A DNA stretch of 64,000 bases from JBBROH01 sp038229595. GTDB lineage: Bacteria > Chloroflexota > Chloroflexia > QHBQ01. How positions within the stretch are numbered: position 1 is the first letter of the stretch; every line of letters begins with the position of its first letter. The notes below the pieces were generated by a model. That model did not search any database and was not told where the DNA came from. It saw nothing but the letters and a program-made list of their open reading frames with translations. Shown piece after piece: positions 40,459 through 49,523 of this stretch. Position numbers and translations under genes: made by a program. Location of the stretch: positions 62,001 through 126,000 of the forward strand of contig JBBROH010000001.1 of the NCBI GenBank assembly GCA_038229595.1, written 5' to 3'.

Positions 40459-42741
40459 CTACTTGCCTTCGGTAGCCACTGCGCCGAGGATCAGCTGGTT
40501 GACCACCTGCTCTAGCGGGGCGCGGTCGTCGGTGAAGGGGGCAGGGAAGCCGATGCGAGCGGGGGCAGTGCTGTCGGGTGGGCGGATGTTGCCCTGTTGC
40601 AGGGCGCGGGCAAACATGGTCTTGAGGTTGGGATTGGTGCCAGCGGCGGCGGTTAGACGGGCGGCATTGGCCGCAAAATCGGCGGCCCTGGTCGGCTGGT
40701 TGGTGCCGATCACCATGCTGTTACCGCCGCCTGCCACGTCTACGATCCAGACGCTGGGATAAACCGCGCTCATCGTGTTCGCAATCGCCTCAACCAGGCG
40801 GAAGTCAGCCCCATAGCGACCAGCATTGACGACCATCACCCCGCCTGGCGTGAGGCGGTCGCGCACCTCCTGGAAGAACTCGCGGGTGGTTAGCTGGAAG
40901 GGGATGTAGGGTTGGCGGTAAGCGTCCACGCCCACAATATCGTACGTTAGGCCACTGGTGCGGATGAAGTAGCGACCGTCGGCCACGTTGATCTTCACGT
41001 TCGGCTCGTTCATCGCAAAGTAGGTCTGGCCGATTTTGACGATCTCCGGGTCGATCTCTACGTTGTCTACGCGGATTGGGCCGTAGATGCGCGTAATCTC
41101 CTTGCTGACCGTGCCAGCCGCCGAACCGACCATGCAGAGGCTCTGCACAGCGGCGGGGTCATGGTTGGGGTTGAAGTAAGGGGCGATGCCAAAGTAGTCC
41201 CAGGGGCCACCAACTAGCACCTGGGCCGGGTCGGGGTTGTACTTGCTGTGGATAGCGTGGCCCTCGTTCAGGGCGAGCAGCATCTGCCCATCACGCTCCA
41301 AGACCTGGATGTAGCCATAGGAACTTTCGCGCTCGGCCACCAGCCTGCCGTAGGGCGCGGGCTTGACCAGGCTGGGTGGCACAAAGAGGATCAGGGCGAT
41401 CAGCAGGAGCGGGGCAGCCACGGCGAACAAGCCCCTGCCAGGCTGGGTGATCAGCAACCCGGCGATGCTAAAGGCTAGCAGGATCAGCGATGCGGCCAGG
41501 ATGGTGCGGAAGGTGCCAATGGTAGGGATCAGCAAGAACACTGGCCCAAAGGTGCCAATGATGCTACCCAACGTGCTGAGGGCATAGATGCGGCCAGCAG
41601 TGCGCCCGCCCCGCTCTACCTTGCCGAGAGCCAGGCGGATGGCGAACGGCGAGGTCATGCCGACCAGGGTTAGCGGCAGGGCGAACAGGATGATCACTGC
41701 GACGAAGGTGGCGGCGATGCTGTTAGGGATCGCCGCGATAGTGAAGTCCAGCACTGGAGTTGCTAGCAGGGTAGCGAGGGCGAACAGGCCAGCGCAGGCG
41801 AGGGTGAGGCTGAACAGGGTGCGCGGCTGGGGGGCGCGGTCGGCCACATTGCCGCCGAGATAGTAGCCGAGGCTGAGGAAGACCAGGGTCAGGCCGATCA
41901 GCACCCCCCAGGTGGTCAGCGAACTGCCGAAGTACGGCTCCACGAAGCGGCTGGCTGTCATCTGGATCGCCATGCCGCTGATGCCAGAGCAGAAGACGAC
42001 CAGCAGCAGCGGCCCCCGCCTGCCCCCCCGTCCAGCCAGGAGCGCGAGCAGGCTGGCGGTGGCTAGCAAACCCGCCACCAGCAGCAAGCTGGCCCGCGCC
42101 CCGAAGCTGGGGATCAGCAAGAAGACTGGCACGAACGTACCCACAATACTACCTACCGTGCTGAGCGCGTAGATGCTGCCAGCGATGCGCCCGCCCTTCT
42201 CTATCGTAGCTTGCTGGCCGCTGGCTGCTGGTTGGCTGCCTGCGCTGGGCTGCTCGTTGCCGAGGGCCAGGCGGATAGCGAAGGTCGTCACCGTGCCGAG
42301 GATCACCACTGGCACGGCAAAGAGGGCGACCACCGCTAGCAGTGCGCCAACGAAGCCGCCCACGCTCTCCGACTTGAAGGCAGTTAGCGAGCCTTCGAGG
42401 ATCGGCTGGGCAAGCCAGGGGACGAGGCCGAGGAACAACCCGGCCCCCACCGTCATCTGGTAGAGCAGGCTGGCGCGGGGTTGGCGGTCTGCCAGCCAGC
42501 CGCCAAGATAGTAGCCTGCGCTCAAGTAGATGAAGACCAGCCCGATCAGGATCGCCCAGATGTAGAGCGAACTGCCGAAGTAGGGCAGCAGCAGGCGGCT
42601 GGCACTCATCTCCGTCGCCATCGTGGTCATCCCTTCGACGAAGACGAGGCCGACTAGCACTGCCGTCTGTGGGCTGGGGCGGGCAGTAGCCCGGCTGTCA
42701 GGTAGGCTGCTGATTACGGTCGGTTCCTGGGTAGTCGCCAT
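40459..42741 (-). CDS. Fused membrane (MFS-like) and spermidine-synthase-like protein, duplicated TM half
   Basis: ATG at 42741 with GGAG 5 nt upstream. Two homologous TM blocks (each starting MSASRLLLPYFGSSLYIWA or MTASRFVEPYFGSSLTTWG and including SIYALSTVGSIVGTFVPVFLL) make up residues 25-470. The last 280 residues are a soluble Rossmann-like domain of the spermidine synthase type (SLCMVGSAAGTVSKEI, VDNVEIDPEIVKIGQ, YDIVGVDAYRQPYIPFQLTT). In that family this part binds an aminopropyl donor or a related nucleoside; membrane fusions are common in bacteria but their substrate is mostly unknown. The motif DVEID-like NVEIDPE is kept, so catalysis or binding is plausible. Probably a single-gene unit. 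Confidence 0.85.
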   Translation of the reverse strand: MATTQEPTVISSLPDSRATARPSPQTAVLVGLVFVEGMTTMATEMSASRLLLPYFGSSLYIWAILIGLVFIYLSAGYYLGGWLADRQPRASLLYQMTVGAGLFLGLVPWLAQPILEGSLTAFKSESVGGFVGALLAVVALFAVPVVILGTVTTFAIRLALGNEQPSAGSQPAASGQQATIEKGGRIAGSIYALSTVGSIVGTFVPVFLLIPSFGARASLLLVAGLLATASLLALLAGRGGRRGPLLLVVFCSGISGMAIQMTASRFVEPYFGSSLTTWGVLIGLTLVFLSLGYYLGGNVADRAPQPRTLFSLTLACAGLFALATLLATPVLDFTIAAIPNSIAATFVAVIILFALPLTLVGMTSPFAIRLALGKVERGGRTAGRIYALSTLGSIIGTFGPVFLLIPTIGTFRTILAASLILLAFSIAGLLITQPGRGLFAVAAPLLLIALILFVPPSLVKPAPYGRLVAERESSYGYIQVLERDGQMLLALNEGHAIHSKYNPDPAQVLVGGPWDYFGIAPYFNPNHDPAAVQSLCMVGSAAGTVSKEITRIYGPIRVDNVEIDPEIVKIGQTYFAMNEPNVKINVADGRYFIRTSGLTYDIVGVDAYRQPYIPFQLTTREFFQEVRDRLTPGGVMVVNAGRYGADFRLVEAIANTMSAVYPSVWIVDVAGGGNSMVIGTNQPTRAADFAANAARLTAAAGTNPNLKTMFARALQQGNIRPPDSTAPARIGFPAPFTDDRAPLEQVVNQLILGAVATEGK

Positions 42742-42780
42742 CTATGCTCCAATTCGATCAGGTGATTGAGGTTTGCGCTC

Positions 42781-42856
42781 ATTATACCATCTCTGGTACC
42801 ATTTCGGCTTCTTTCTGCCCTCGTATGCTCCTGCCACCAGCCCGTTTTGGTATAAT
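42781..42856. promoter_or_regulatory. Divergent -10 boxes between the MFS fusion and the methyltransferase
   Basis: A minus-strand TATAAT (42786-42781) lies about 40 nt before the MFS-fusion start. A plus-strand TATAAT (42851-42856) lies 6 nt before the ATG at 42863, again predicting a leaderless mRNA. The -35 elements are weak. Confidence 0.6.
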
Positions 42857-42862
42857 CTCTGC

Positions 42863-44047
42863 ATGACAAAAGTAAATCTATTGGAAGCAAGCCTGGCGGA
42901 GGCGGATACGCTGTTGCTGGCTGAGATCGCGCTGGCTGCCGGGCAGCGGGTGCTGCTCTGGGGCGGTGGGGAGGGCGGGCTGGCGGTCGCGCTAGCCGAG
43001 ATCGTCGGCGACCGCAACCTGCTGGTGGTGGAGAGTGACTATGTGGCCCAGCAAGCTGCCGCAGTGACATACCGCGCCAGCAAGCTGGAGATCGCCAGCG
43101 TGCCGCCCTCCTACTTCTACGACAGCCCTGCCCTGCCAGACGCGCCCGACGCAACCCACCGCCTGCGCGATGCTGCGGGTAGGCTACCCGACTTCGACCT
43201 GGCGATCCTGCATACTGCCAACCAGCCCAGCCACAAAGCTCTTGCTGGCGAGATCGGCATTGCTGGCCGTTGGCTGGGCAACGGTGGCCGCCTCTACGTC
43301 GTGGGCGCACGCGACGAGGGGATCGAAGCGGCGGGCAGGCTGCTAGCCGAAATCTTCCAGAACAGCCGCCTGGTCGCCTACAAGCGCGGCCAACGCCTCT
43401 ACTCTGCGCTCAAGGATGCTGGCCGCTACCAGTTTCAGCCCCCTATCTCGGACGCAGACCTGAGCGAGGGCAAGGCTGAGGTTGCGCGCCGAATGCACCC
43501 GCTGACGATCCGCGGGCAGGAGATCACGCTCTACGAGGGTGAGGGTATCTTCAACCGTGGGCTGCTCGACCCGGCTAGCATCATGCTGGCGGAGACAATG
43601 CAGATAGCGGGGGGGGCCAGCGTGCTAGACCTCGGCTGCGGCGGTGGTGGGCTGGCAATCCTGGCGGCGAAGCTGGGGGCCGCCCGCCTCTACCTGGTAG
43701 ACAGCAACGACTATGCGGTGAGCCGCGCCCGCTTCAACCTGAGCCAAAACGGGGTGGCCGAGGCGCAGTTGCACTGGGGCGACGGGGCGAACCAACCGTT
43801 GCCGAAGGGGGGCGGCTTCGACGTGGTGTTGACCAACCCGCCCTTCCACCAGGGCCACGAGCAGACTACTGCCACGGGCCTCCGCTTCATCGCTACGGCA
43901 GCCCGGCTGCTCAAGCCAGCAGGTAGCCTCTACCTGGTTGCTAGCCGCTTCATCAAGTACGAGCCGACCATGCGCCAGCACCTGGCTAGCGTTAGCGAGG
44001 TAGCGGGCGACGGTAAGTTCAAGGTACTATTGGGCCGCAAGGCATGA
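42863..44047 (+). CDS. RsmC/RlmG-like class I methyltransferase
   Basis: The ATG at 42863 has no Shine-Dalgarno but lies 6 nt after a -10 box. The 394-residue protein has two Rossmann halves as in RsmC: an N-terminal pseudo-catalytic half (RVLLWGGGEGGLAVALAE) and a C-terminal catalytic half with SVLDLGCGGGGLAI, YLVDSNDYAVSRARFNL and the catalytic NPPFHQG. RsmC and RlmG make m2G in 16S (G1207) or 23S (G1835) rRNA, so an rRNA guanine-N2 substrate is the best guess. No neighbour confirms which. Confidence 0.85.
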   Translation: MTKVNLLEASLAEADTLLLAEIALAAGQRVLLWGGGEGGLAVALAEIVGDRNLLVVESDYVAQQAAAVTYRASKLEIASVPPSYFYDSPALPDAPDATHRLRDAAGRLPDFDLAILHTANQPSHKALAGEIGIAGRWLGNGGRLYVVGARDEGIEAAGRLLAEIFQNSRLVAYKRGQRLYSALKDAGRYQFQPPISDADLSEGKAEVARRMHPLTIRGQEITLYEGEGIFNRGLLDPASIMLAETMQIAGGASVLDLGCGGGGLAILAAKLGAARLYLVDSNDYAVSRARFNLSQNGVAEAQLHWGDGANQPLPKGGGFDVVLTNPPFHQGHEQTTATGLRFIATAARLLKPAGSLYLVASRFIKYEPTMRQHLASVSEVAGDGKFKVLLGRKA

Positions 44048-44100
44048 GGCGGGTAGCCCTGCTGCACCGCCTACCTTATAGCCCTCAATGGAGGTGAAAT

Positions 44101-44859
44101 ATGGACCCGCTCTCGATGATCCGCACCACTGGCAAGCGCATCCTGGTAGCCGTCAGCCATCCGGGGGAGGAGGCGCGCGACTTTGGTGGGCTGATCGACC
44201 GCTACTCGAAGTACGCTGCCCTGGTCGGCCTGATCGTGATGACGAAGGGTGAGGCTAGTGCGCTGCCGCCAACGACTCGTCAGGAGGAGAGCAGGCAGGC
44301 AATCAAGCTGATCGGGGTTAGCCAGAGCTACTTCTGGAGCTACAAGGCTGGCACACTGGCGGCTGGCGACCAGAACGAGATGACCCAGCGCGTAACCCAG
44401 ATCATCCGCCTGCTGATCCCCCAGGTGGTCGTTACCTACGCGCCCGGCTCTGCGCCCGATGCCGACAACAATGCGCTGGCGAAGGTCGTTGCTGCCGCCG
44501 TGCCAGCCGCCGCCGATGATCGCCGCTATGTAGAGCAGCTAGAGAAGGGCTTGCCAATCCACCAGGCCGACAAGCTCTACTACCTGACTAGCCCCACCCC
44601 GCCCCCCGACCCTGAGCAGCAGGCAGACTGGTACCCGCCGACAACAGTGCTGAATGTCGCCCGCAACCTTGAGGCGCAGCGGGCAGCCTGGCGCGCCCAC
44701 CGCAGCCTGAGTGCAGGCACCGCAGCCTTCGAGCAACAGATCAGCACGCTAGAGGGCAAGGTCTACCTCCATCTAGCAGTCGGCAAGCCGGGCCGCCGCC
44801 CAGGGGAGCCGTTCGAGAGCGACCTCTTTGGCGGCCTCAACACCCTACCGCAGGGCTGA
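44101..44859 (+). CDS. PIG-L (LmbE-like) fold protein with degenerate metal site
   Basis: GGAGGTGAAAT precedes the ATG. The 252-residue protein follows the PIG-L deacetylase layout: ILVAVSHPGEEARDFGGLIDRY, LIVMTKGEA, RQEESRQAIKLIGV, VVTYAPGSAPDADNNAL. Active members have HPDDE and a later HxDH for zinc; here they read HPGEE and an APDADN segment with no His. So the zinc site is probably lost or altered, and it may bind a sugar without deacetylating it. The gene stands 53 nt behind the methyltransferase and could share its transcript. Confidence 0.7.
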   Translation: MDPLSMIRTTGKRILVAVSHPGEEARDFGGLIDRYSKYAALVGLIVMTKGEASALPPTTRQEESRQAIKLIGVSQSYFWSYKAGTLAAGDQNEMTQRVTQIIRLLIPQVVVTYAPGSAPDADNNALAKVVAAAVPAAADDRRYVEQLEKGLPIHQADKLYYLTSPTPPPDPEQQADWYPPTTVLNVARNLEAQRAAWRAHRSLSAGTAAFEQQISTLEGKVYLHLAVGKPGRRPGEPFESDLFGGLNTLPQG

Positions 44860-44861
44860 TC

Positions 44862-47800
44862 CTAACTGGCTACGCGCAGGGCTGCATTCATGCGCTCAAC
44901 TTCGCAGAGCAGACCGAGGCTGGTAAAGAGAGCGTAGGCTTGTTGCCACAACTCGCGCCCCCGCTGCGGATCGCCCGCCTGCAATTCGTACTCTGCCCAG
45001 CTACGCAAACTACGCGCTTCTTCCACCTGGACACCGCCCAGCCTGTAGATCAGGGCTACCTCGGCGTAGCAGTTGCTGGCGGTGTAGAGCCTGCCCTCTG
45101 CTTCCACGCCGTTGCAGGCAGCCGCAACCAGGGCGAGGGCTTCCCAGGCGGTGGCGATGTACTCCGGCCCTTCCGTCTCCTGCACGAAGCTGAGAGCCTG
45201 CTGTGCAGCCGAAGCTGCCTCCGCACACCGCTCCTGCCCCAGCAGAGCTTTGGTCAGCGACTTGTAGGTGGGAACAAGGAAGGGTAGGCGGTCATCGCCT
45301 GCTAGCAGCAGAGCCTGCCGCACAGCAGCCTCCGCCTCGGCATAGCGGCCCAGGCCGACCAACGCCTCACTGATCGTAACCAGGCTGGACAACTCGCCGC
45401 GTCGCTGCCCGATCTGCTGGGCAATGGCAACCGCTTCCGTGCTAAGGCGCAGCGCAGTCTCATAGTTGCCCATCGCCACCCATACCTCGGCCAGGTTGGC
45501 GAGAGCGATGGGCAAGATGCCCCGCACCCCCATCTGCTGGCCCACTGTCACGTACTCCTCGAATTGCAGCACCCCCTGCTCATAGTCACCTTCGACCATT
45601 GCCACCGTGCCAAGTAGATTGAGGCAGTTGGCGACCAGGCGCAGGTCGCCGATCTCCCGGCTGAGGGATAGAGCCTCCTGCCCCAGCAGTTTCGCCTCGG
45701 TCAGCCTGCCTAGCAGATGCAGCACCCAGCCCCTGCCGTGCAGAGCGCGGGCGCGGGTCGCAGGCGAACCCCCTCGGCGGGCGACCTGTTCGGCCCTGGT
45801 CACGCTCTTGAGCGAGGCGTAGTGGTCGCCCAGTTCGTCTTGGAGGAAGGCAAGGCCGAGTAGAGCCTGTACCTGGCGGTCAGGGTCGGCAGCAGTGGCG
45901 GCGGTGCGGCGCATGGCAGCGTAGATCAGCATCGCCTCCTCGAAGCGGGCCTGGTTCCGCAGCACCAGACCAAGAGCCTCGTAGATGCCCAACCGCTGAC
46001 CAGCATAGAGCGACTCGTCGGGGATGAGAGCAAGGGCTTGCTGATAATGGCGGGCAGCTACGTCGGGTAGATAGCGCACCTCGGCCTGCCCCCCCGCCTG
46101 GGCATACCACTGCCCCGCGAGCAGGCGTTGGTTGCCCTGCTCGTAGTGTAGGCCGAGCAGGGCGGCGTATTCGCCAACCCGCGCGCCGCTCTGCTCTTGA
46201 ATCCAGGCCGCCATAGCCGCGTGGTAGTTGCGCCGCACCTTCCGCAGCACCCCCTCGTAGGTCACATCGCGCAGGATCGCATGCTTGAAACTATACTCAA
46301 TGCTGCCCTGGAAGTCGGAGTCGTTATGCTGGTAGATCAGCCCCTTGCCCATCAGCGATTGCAGCAAGGCGCGAGTTTCATTCTTGGGCTGATCGTTCGC
46401 CAGCCGCTGCACTGCGCTATCCCAGAAGATGCGCCCTACGACCGAGGCACGTTGGATCGTTGCCAGTTCCTCGCGGCTGAGGCTGTCCAGGCGAGCTTGC
46501 AGCACGCCAGTGAGGGTGGGCGGCACGCGCAGGCGGCCCGGCTGGGCATTAACCACCTGCCACTGCTCCTCGCCACGCAGGATCACTTCCTCCTCAATCA
46601 GCATCTTGATAATTTCTTCGATGTAGAAGGGGTTGCCCTCGGCTCCATCACTGATCAGGTCGAGCAGCGCACCTGGTACTTGGGGGACGGGCCGTAGGAT
46701 GTCTCTAGCCAGGCTGCGGCTCTCCTCCTGCGAGAGGGGGGTGAGGTCAACCCGCTGGTAGCCCGCCAACCCAGCCCCCCACTGGGGCTGCTCCTCAAAG
46801 AGGATCGGCCTGCTTGCCGCGATGATCAGCAGTGATTCGCTTTGGCTCTGCTGGGCCAGGTAGGTGAGCAGGGCCAGCGAACCCGCGTCGGCCCAATGCA
46901 GGTCATCGAGCAGCAGCATCACCGGGAAGCGGGCAAGGGCGGCCTGCATCAGGCTGGCAAAGTAGCGCGAACCGTCATCGTGCAACTGGCGTTGGCTCTG
47001 CTTGCGCTCTTGCACGGCGGGGCTGTCGCTGAAGTCGAAGCCGAGCAGTTGGCCCAACACTTGGGCCTGCTCCGCGCTGTCCGGGCCGAGGAAGCTGGCT
47101 ACCCCGCGCACAAACTTGTCGCAGACGATAGGGAGCGGATCGTTATCGAGGATATCGAAGCGCAGAGCCAGCATCTCACGCAGCAGCCCATAGGGAACGT
47201 TGCTCTGGTTCTGCTCGGCCTGGGCGCGGAAGTACCAAACGGTCGGGGTGGTGAGGTCAAACCAGATGTTGAACTCCTGGAGCAGGCGCGACTTGCCCAT
47301 ACCAGCCTCGGCTACTATCGTCAACAGTCGTAGGCTGTTCCCTTCCAGCACCTCCTGGTGGGCCTGTTTGAGCCGCGCCAACTGCCCGTCGCGGCCCACC
47401 ATCGTGGTCACGACCCCCTCCACTCCGCGCTGGCTAACCCGCAGCGGGCGGGGCCGCTCGGCGCGAGCCAGGTACGCCTGCACTGCTTCGCTCTTGCCCT
47501 TCAAGGCCAGTGGCTCTAGCCGCCGCAGTTGGAAGCCACCGCGCACCTGACGGTAGACATCCTGCGAGATGACCACCCCGCCAGAGGGGGCAGTCTGTTG
47601 TAGGCGGGCCGCCAGGTTGACGCTATCGCCAACCACCGTATACTCCCCCCGCGTGCCAATCGTGGTCAGTAGCACAGGGCCAGTATGCACCCCTACGCGC
47701 AGGCCCAGTTCGGGCAACAAGCGGCGGTTCATCTCCGCAGGCAGGCTGAAGCTGGCAAAGGCGGTCTGCATCGCCAGGGCAGCCCGCACTGCCTGCTGGG

Positions 47801-48149
47801 GGTCATCCTCGTGGGAGACAGCCGCCCCAAACAAGGCGAGCAGGCCGTCACCCAGGTGCTTGTCCACTACCCCGCCAAACTGATGCACGATAGCGTCCAG
47901 TTCGGCCCACAAAGCATCTAGCGCATCGGCCACATCCTCTGCGTCAACTGCTTCAGACCAGGCGGTATAGTTGGCAATGTCGGCAAAAAGGATGGTCAGT
48001 TGCTTGCGCTGGGCCTGCTGGTTGCGCTCAAGCAGGGTTAGCTTCTCGCTTAGAGCGGCTACCGCTGCCTCAACCACAGCATCGCCAAGCTGGCTACGTT
48101 GGCCCGCCAGCTTGCTGATCGCTTCCTCAATTTGCTCGCGCTCGTTCAC
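44862..48149 (-). CDS. Class III nucleotide cyclase - AAA ATPase - TPR regulator
   Basis: A GTG at 48149 with GGGGGAGAA just before it is preferred; an ATG at 48197 lacks a ribosome site. Using the GTG start, residues 1-50 are a coiled coil and 52-230 a class III cyclase domain: LFADIANYT (D57), DKHLGDGLLALFG (K97, D101), and VVGDSVNLAARL (D175, N178, R182), all residues needed for catalysis and typical of adenylate cyclases. A STAND-like ATPase follows (AEAGMGKSRLL, K286; MLLLDDLHWADA). The C-terminal half is TPR-type repeats with no recognisable DNA-binding domain. The cyclase is likely controlled by ATP binding and peptide or protein partners. cAMP as product is inferred. Confidence 0.88.
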   Translation of the reverse strand: MNEREQIEEAISKLAGQRSQLGDAVVEAAVAALSEKLTLLERNQQAQRKQLTILFADIANYTAWSEAVDAEDVADALDALWAELDAIVHQFGGVVDKHLGDGLLALFGAAVSHEDDPQQAVRAALAMQTAFASFSLPAEMNRRLLPELGLRVGVHTGPVLLTTIGTRGEYTVVGDSVNLAARLQQTAPSGGVVISQDVYRQVRGGFQLRRLEPLALKGKSEAVQAYLARAERPRPLRVSQRGVEGVVTTMVGRDGQLARLKQAHQEVLEGNSLRLLTIVAEAGMGKSRLLQEFNIWFDLTTPTVWYFRAQAEQNQSNVPYGLLREMLALRFDILDNDPLPIVCDKFVRGVASFLGPDSAEQAQVLGQLLGFDFSDSPAVQERKQSQRQLHDDGSRYFASLMQAALARFPVMLLLDDLHWADAGSLALLTYLAQQSQSESLLIIAASRPILFEEQPQWGAGLAGYQRVDLTPLSQEESRSLARDILRPVPQVPGALLDLISDGAEGNPFYIEEIIKMLIEEEVILRGEEQWQVVNAQPGRLRVPPTLTGVLQARLDSLSREELATIQRASVVGRIFWDSAVQRLANDQPKNETRALLQSLMGKGLIYQHNDSDFQGSIEYSFKHAILRDVTYEGVLRKVRRNYHAAMAAWIQEQSGARVGEYAALLGLHYEQGNQRLLAGQWYAQAGGQAEVRYLPDVAARHYQQALALIPDESLYAGQRLGIYEALGLVLRNQARFEEAMLIYAAMRRTAATAADPDRQVQALLGLAFLQDELGDHYASLKSVTRAEQVARRGGSPATRARALHGRGWVLHLLGRLTEAKLLGQEALSLSREIGDLRLVANCLNLLGTVAMVEGDYEQGVLQFEEYVTVGQQMGVRGILPIALANLAEVWVAMGNYETALRLSTEAVAIAQQIGQRRGELSSLVTISEALVGLGRYAEAEAAVRQALLLAGDDRLPFLVPTYKSLTKALLGQERCAEAASAAQQALSFVQETEGPEYIATAWEALALVAAACNGVEAEGRLYTASNCYAEVALIYRLGGVQVEEARSLRSWAEYELQAGDPQRGRELWQQAYALFTSLGLLCEVERMNAALRVAS

Positions 48150-48485
48150 TGCTTCTCCCCCCACCAACTCGCTAGCTAACCTGGATAGTATTCTCATAAT
48201 ACTTACGCAGCAGGCAGCAGATCGGTTGTCTTCCTGGGGCGATTTTCAGCCCTTTGCTACGCACTGTGCTAGCCAACCCTTTAACTATAGCAAAAAGGTG
48301 GCCGCCACTGCTAGCCACAAATGCTAGCCGCCGCGCACGGTGCTTGCCACCCCCTATCGTAGCTTGCCCTGACCGTGCTATAATCAACAGGCATAGTAGT
48401 AAGGGTGCAACAAGCTGCGCCCTGGAGAGTGGGTGCCGACAGGTAGTTGGCCTCGCATAGTGGCCTTGCGGCCAGGAGGTTGATC
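48150..48485. promoter_or_regulatory. Divergent promoter region
   Basis: Minus strand: extended -10 TGCTATAGT (48292-48284) for the cyclase gene. Plus strand: extended -10 TGCTATAAT (48376-48384) for the secreted protein. Neither has a good -35 at 16-18 nt. The plus-strand leader of about 95 nt is GC-rich with a short TGGCCTTGCGGCCA hairpin just before the AGGAGG ribosome site. Confidence 0.6.
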
Positions 48486-49433
48486 ATGAGAAAGTCTATT
48501 GTGGTACGATTTTTGGCTCTTGCCCTGCTGCTAGCGGCGGTGCTGCTGCCTCTCAGTCAGGCAGCGGCAGCATATCCCGGTTATTACGCCTACGCCAATC
48601 CTGCCTTCTACAACTCGTGGTACAAGGTGGACGGCGTGGTGTCGAACGGGGTGGTGCGGCGGTCACTCTATTGGGGGGCGGGGCCGGTCAGCGACAAGCT
48701 GGACAATAGCCCCAGCGATCCGGGTCGCATCGTCCAATACTTCGACAAGGGGCGGATGGAGATCACCGACGCGAACGCCGACAAGAGCGGCCCCTACTAT
48801 GTCAGCAGCAGCCTGCTGGCGAAGGAACTGGTCAGCGGTCAGCGGGAGGTGCAGGAGCGGCTCAAGATCGCCCGCAGTTCTGCCCTGATCCCGATTGTCT
48901 CTGACATGGACGATGCGCGAGCCGTCACCTATGCCAGCTTCAAGAGCCTGATCAACAGCCGGGCTGCCAACATCTCCGTGGGGGTGACTGGCAAGCAGAA
49001 CCAGCCTATCGCCACCCTCGACTACCAGGGCAAGGTTGGTAGCGACGGCGGCAAGTTCAACGCTGGTAATACCGCCCTCAACTATGTATACTACGACAAC
49101 ATCATCGGCCACAATGTCCCGCTCGCCTTCTGGGACTTCCTCAACGCGAGCGGGCCAACCTACGATTGCAGTGCGGCTCGCTGCGTTGTCGGTGGCCCCA
49201 CCGGGCGCAAGCTAGCCAGTCCCTGGTACCTCTACAGCGGCCTGCCGATTAGCGAACCGTACTGGATCAAGGCCAAAATAGGCAACCGCCCAAACATGGA
49301 CGTGCTGGTACAGGTCTTCGAGCGGCGTGTCCTCTATTATATGCCCGACGGGGCAGCGGGGCAGAAGGTGCAGTTCGCCAATGTTGGGCGCGCCCACTAC
49401 GTCTGGATTTATGGCATGGAGGGTCTCGGCTAA
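48486..49433 (+). CDS. Secreted protein with Chloroflexota-type FERRVL repeats
   Basis: AGGAGG lies 6 nt before the ATG at 48486; signal peptide VRFLALALLLAAVLLPLSQAAAA. The protein has FYNSWYKVDGVV, RSLYWG and RIVQYFDKGRMEI in the first half and GLPISEPYWIKAKIG, VLVQVFERRVLYYMPDG and VQFANVGRAHYVWIYG near the end. Such WYxVDG, YFDKxRME and FERRVLxYxP blocks recur in secreted proteins of Chloroflexota, which is one reason for the taxonomic guess. The function of the repeats is not known. It is followed by a strong terminator. Confidence 0.8.
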   Translation: MRKSIVVRFLALALLLAAVLLPLSQAAAAYPGYYAYANPAFYNSWYKVDGVVSNGVVRRSLYWGAGPVSDKLDNSPSDPGRIVQYFDKGRMEITDANADKSGPYYVSSSLLAKELVSGQREVQERLKIARSSALIPIVSDMDDARAVTYASFKSLINSRAANISVGVTGKQNQPIATLDYQGKVGSDGGKFNAGNTALNYVYYDNIIGHNVPLAFWDFLNASGPTYDCSAARCVVGGPTGRKLASPWYLYSGLPISEPYWIKAKIGNRPNMDVLVQVFERRVLYYMPDGAAGQKVQFANVGRAHYVWIYGMEGLG

Positions 49434-49471
49434 AACCGCCGCTCTACACCTCCCCGCTTCCAGTAAACAGC

Positions 49472-49504
49472 AAGAGCGCACCGCAAAAGGGTGCGCTCTT
49501 TTGC
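49472..49504. terminator. Strong intrinsic terminator between convergent genes
   Basis: AAGAGCGCACC (49472-49482) pairs with GGTGCGCTCTT (49490-49500) around a short A-rich loop and is followed by TTGCTCT. It ends the secreted-protein transcript and may also serve the stress-protein gene on the other strand. Confidence 0.85.
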
Positions 49505-49523
49505 TCTGCAATGGAGCAGGCGA

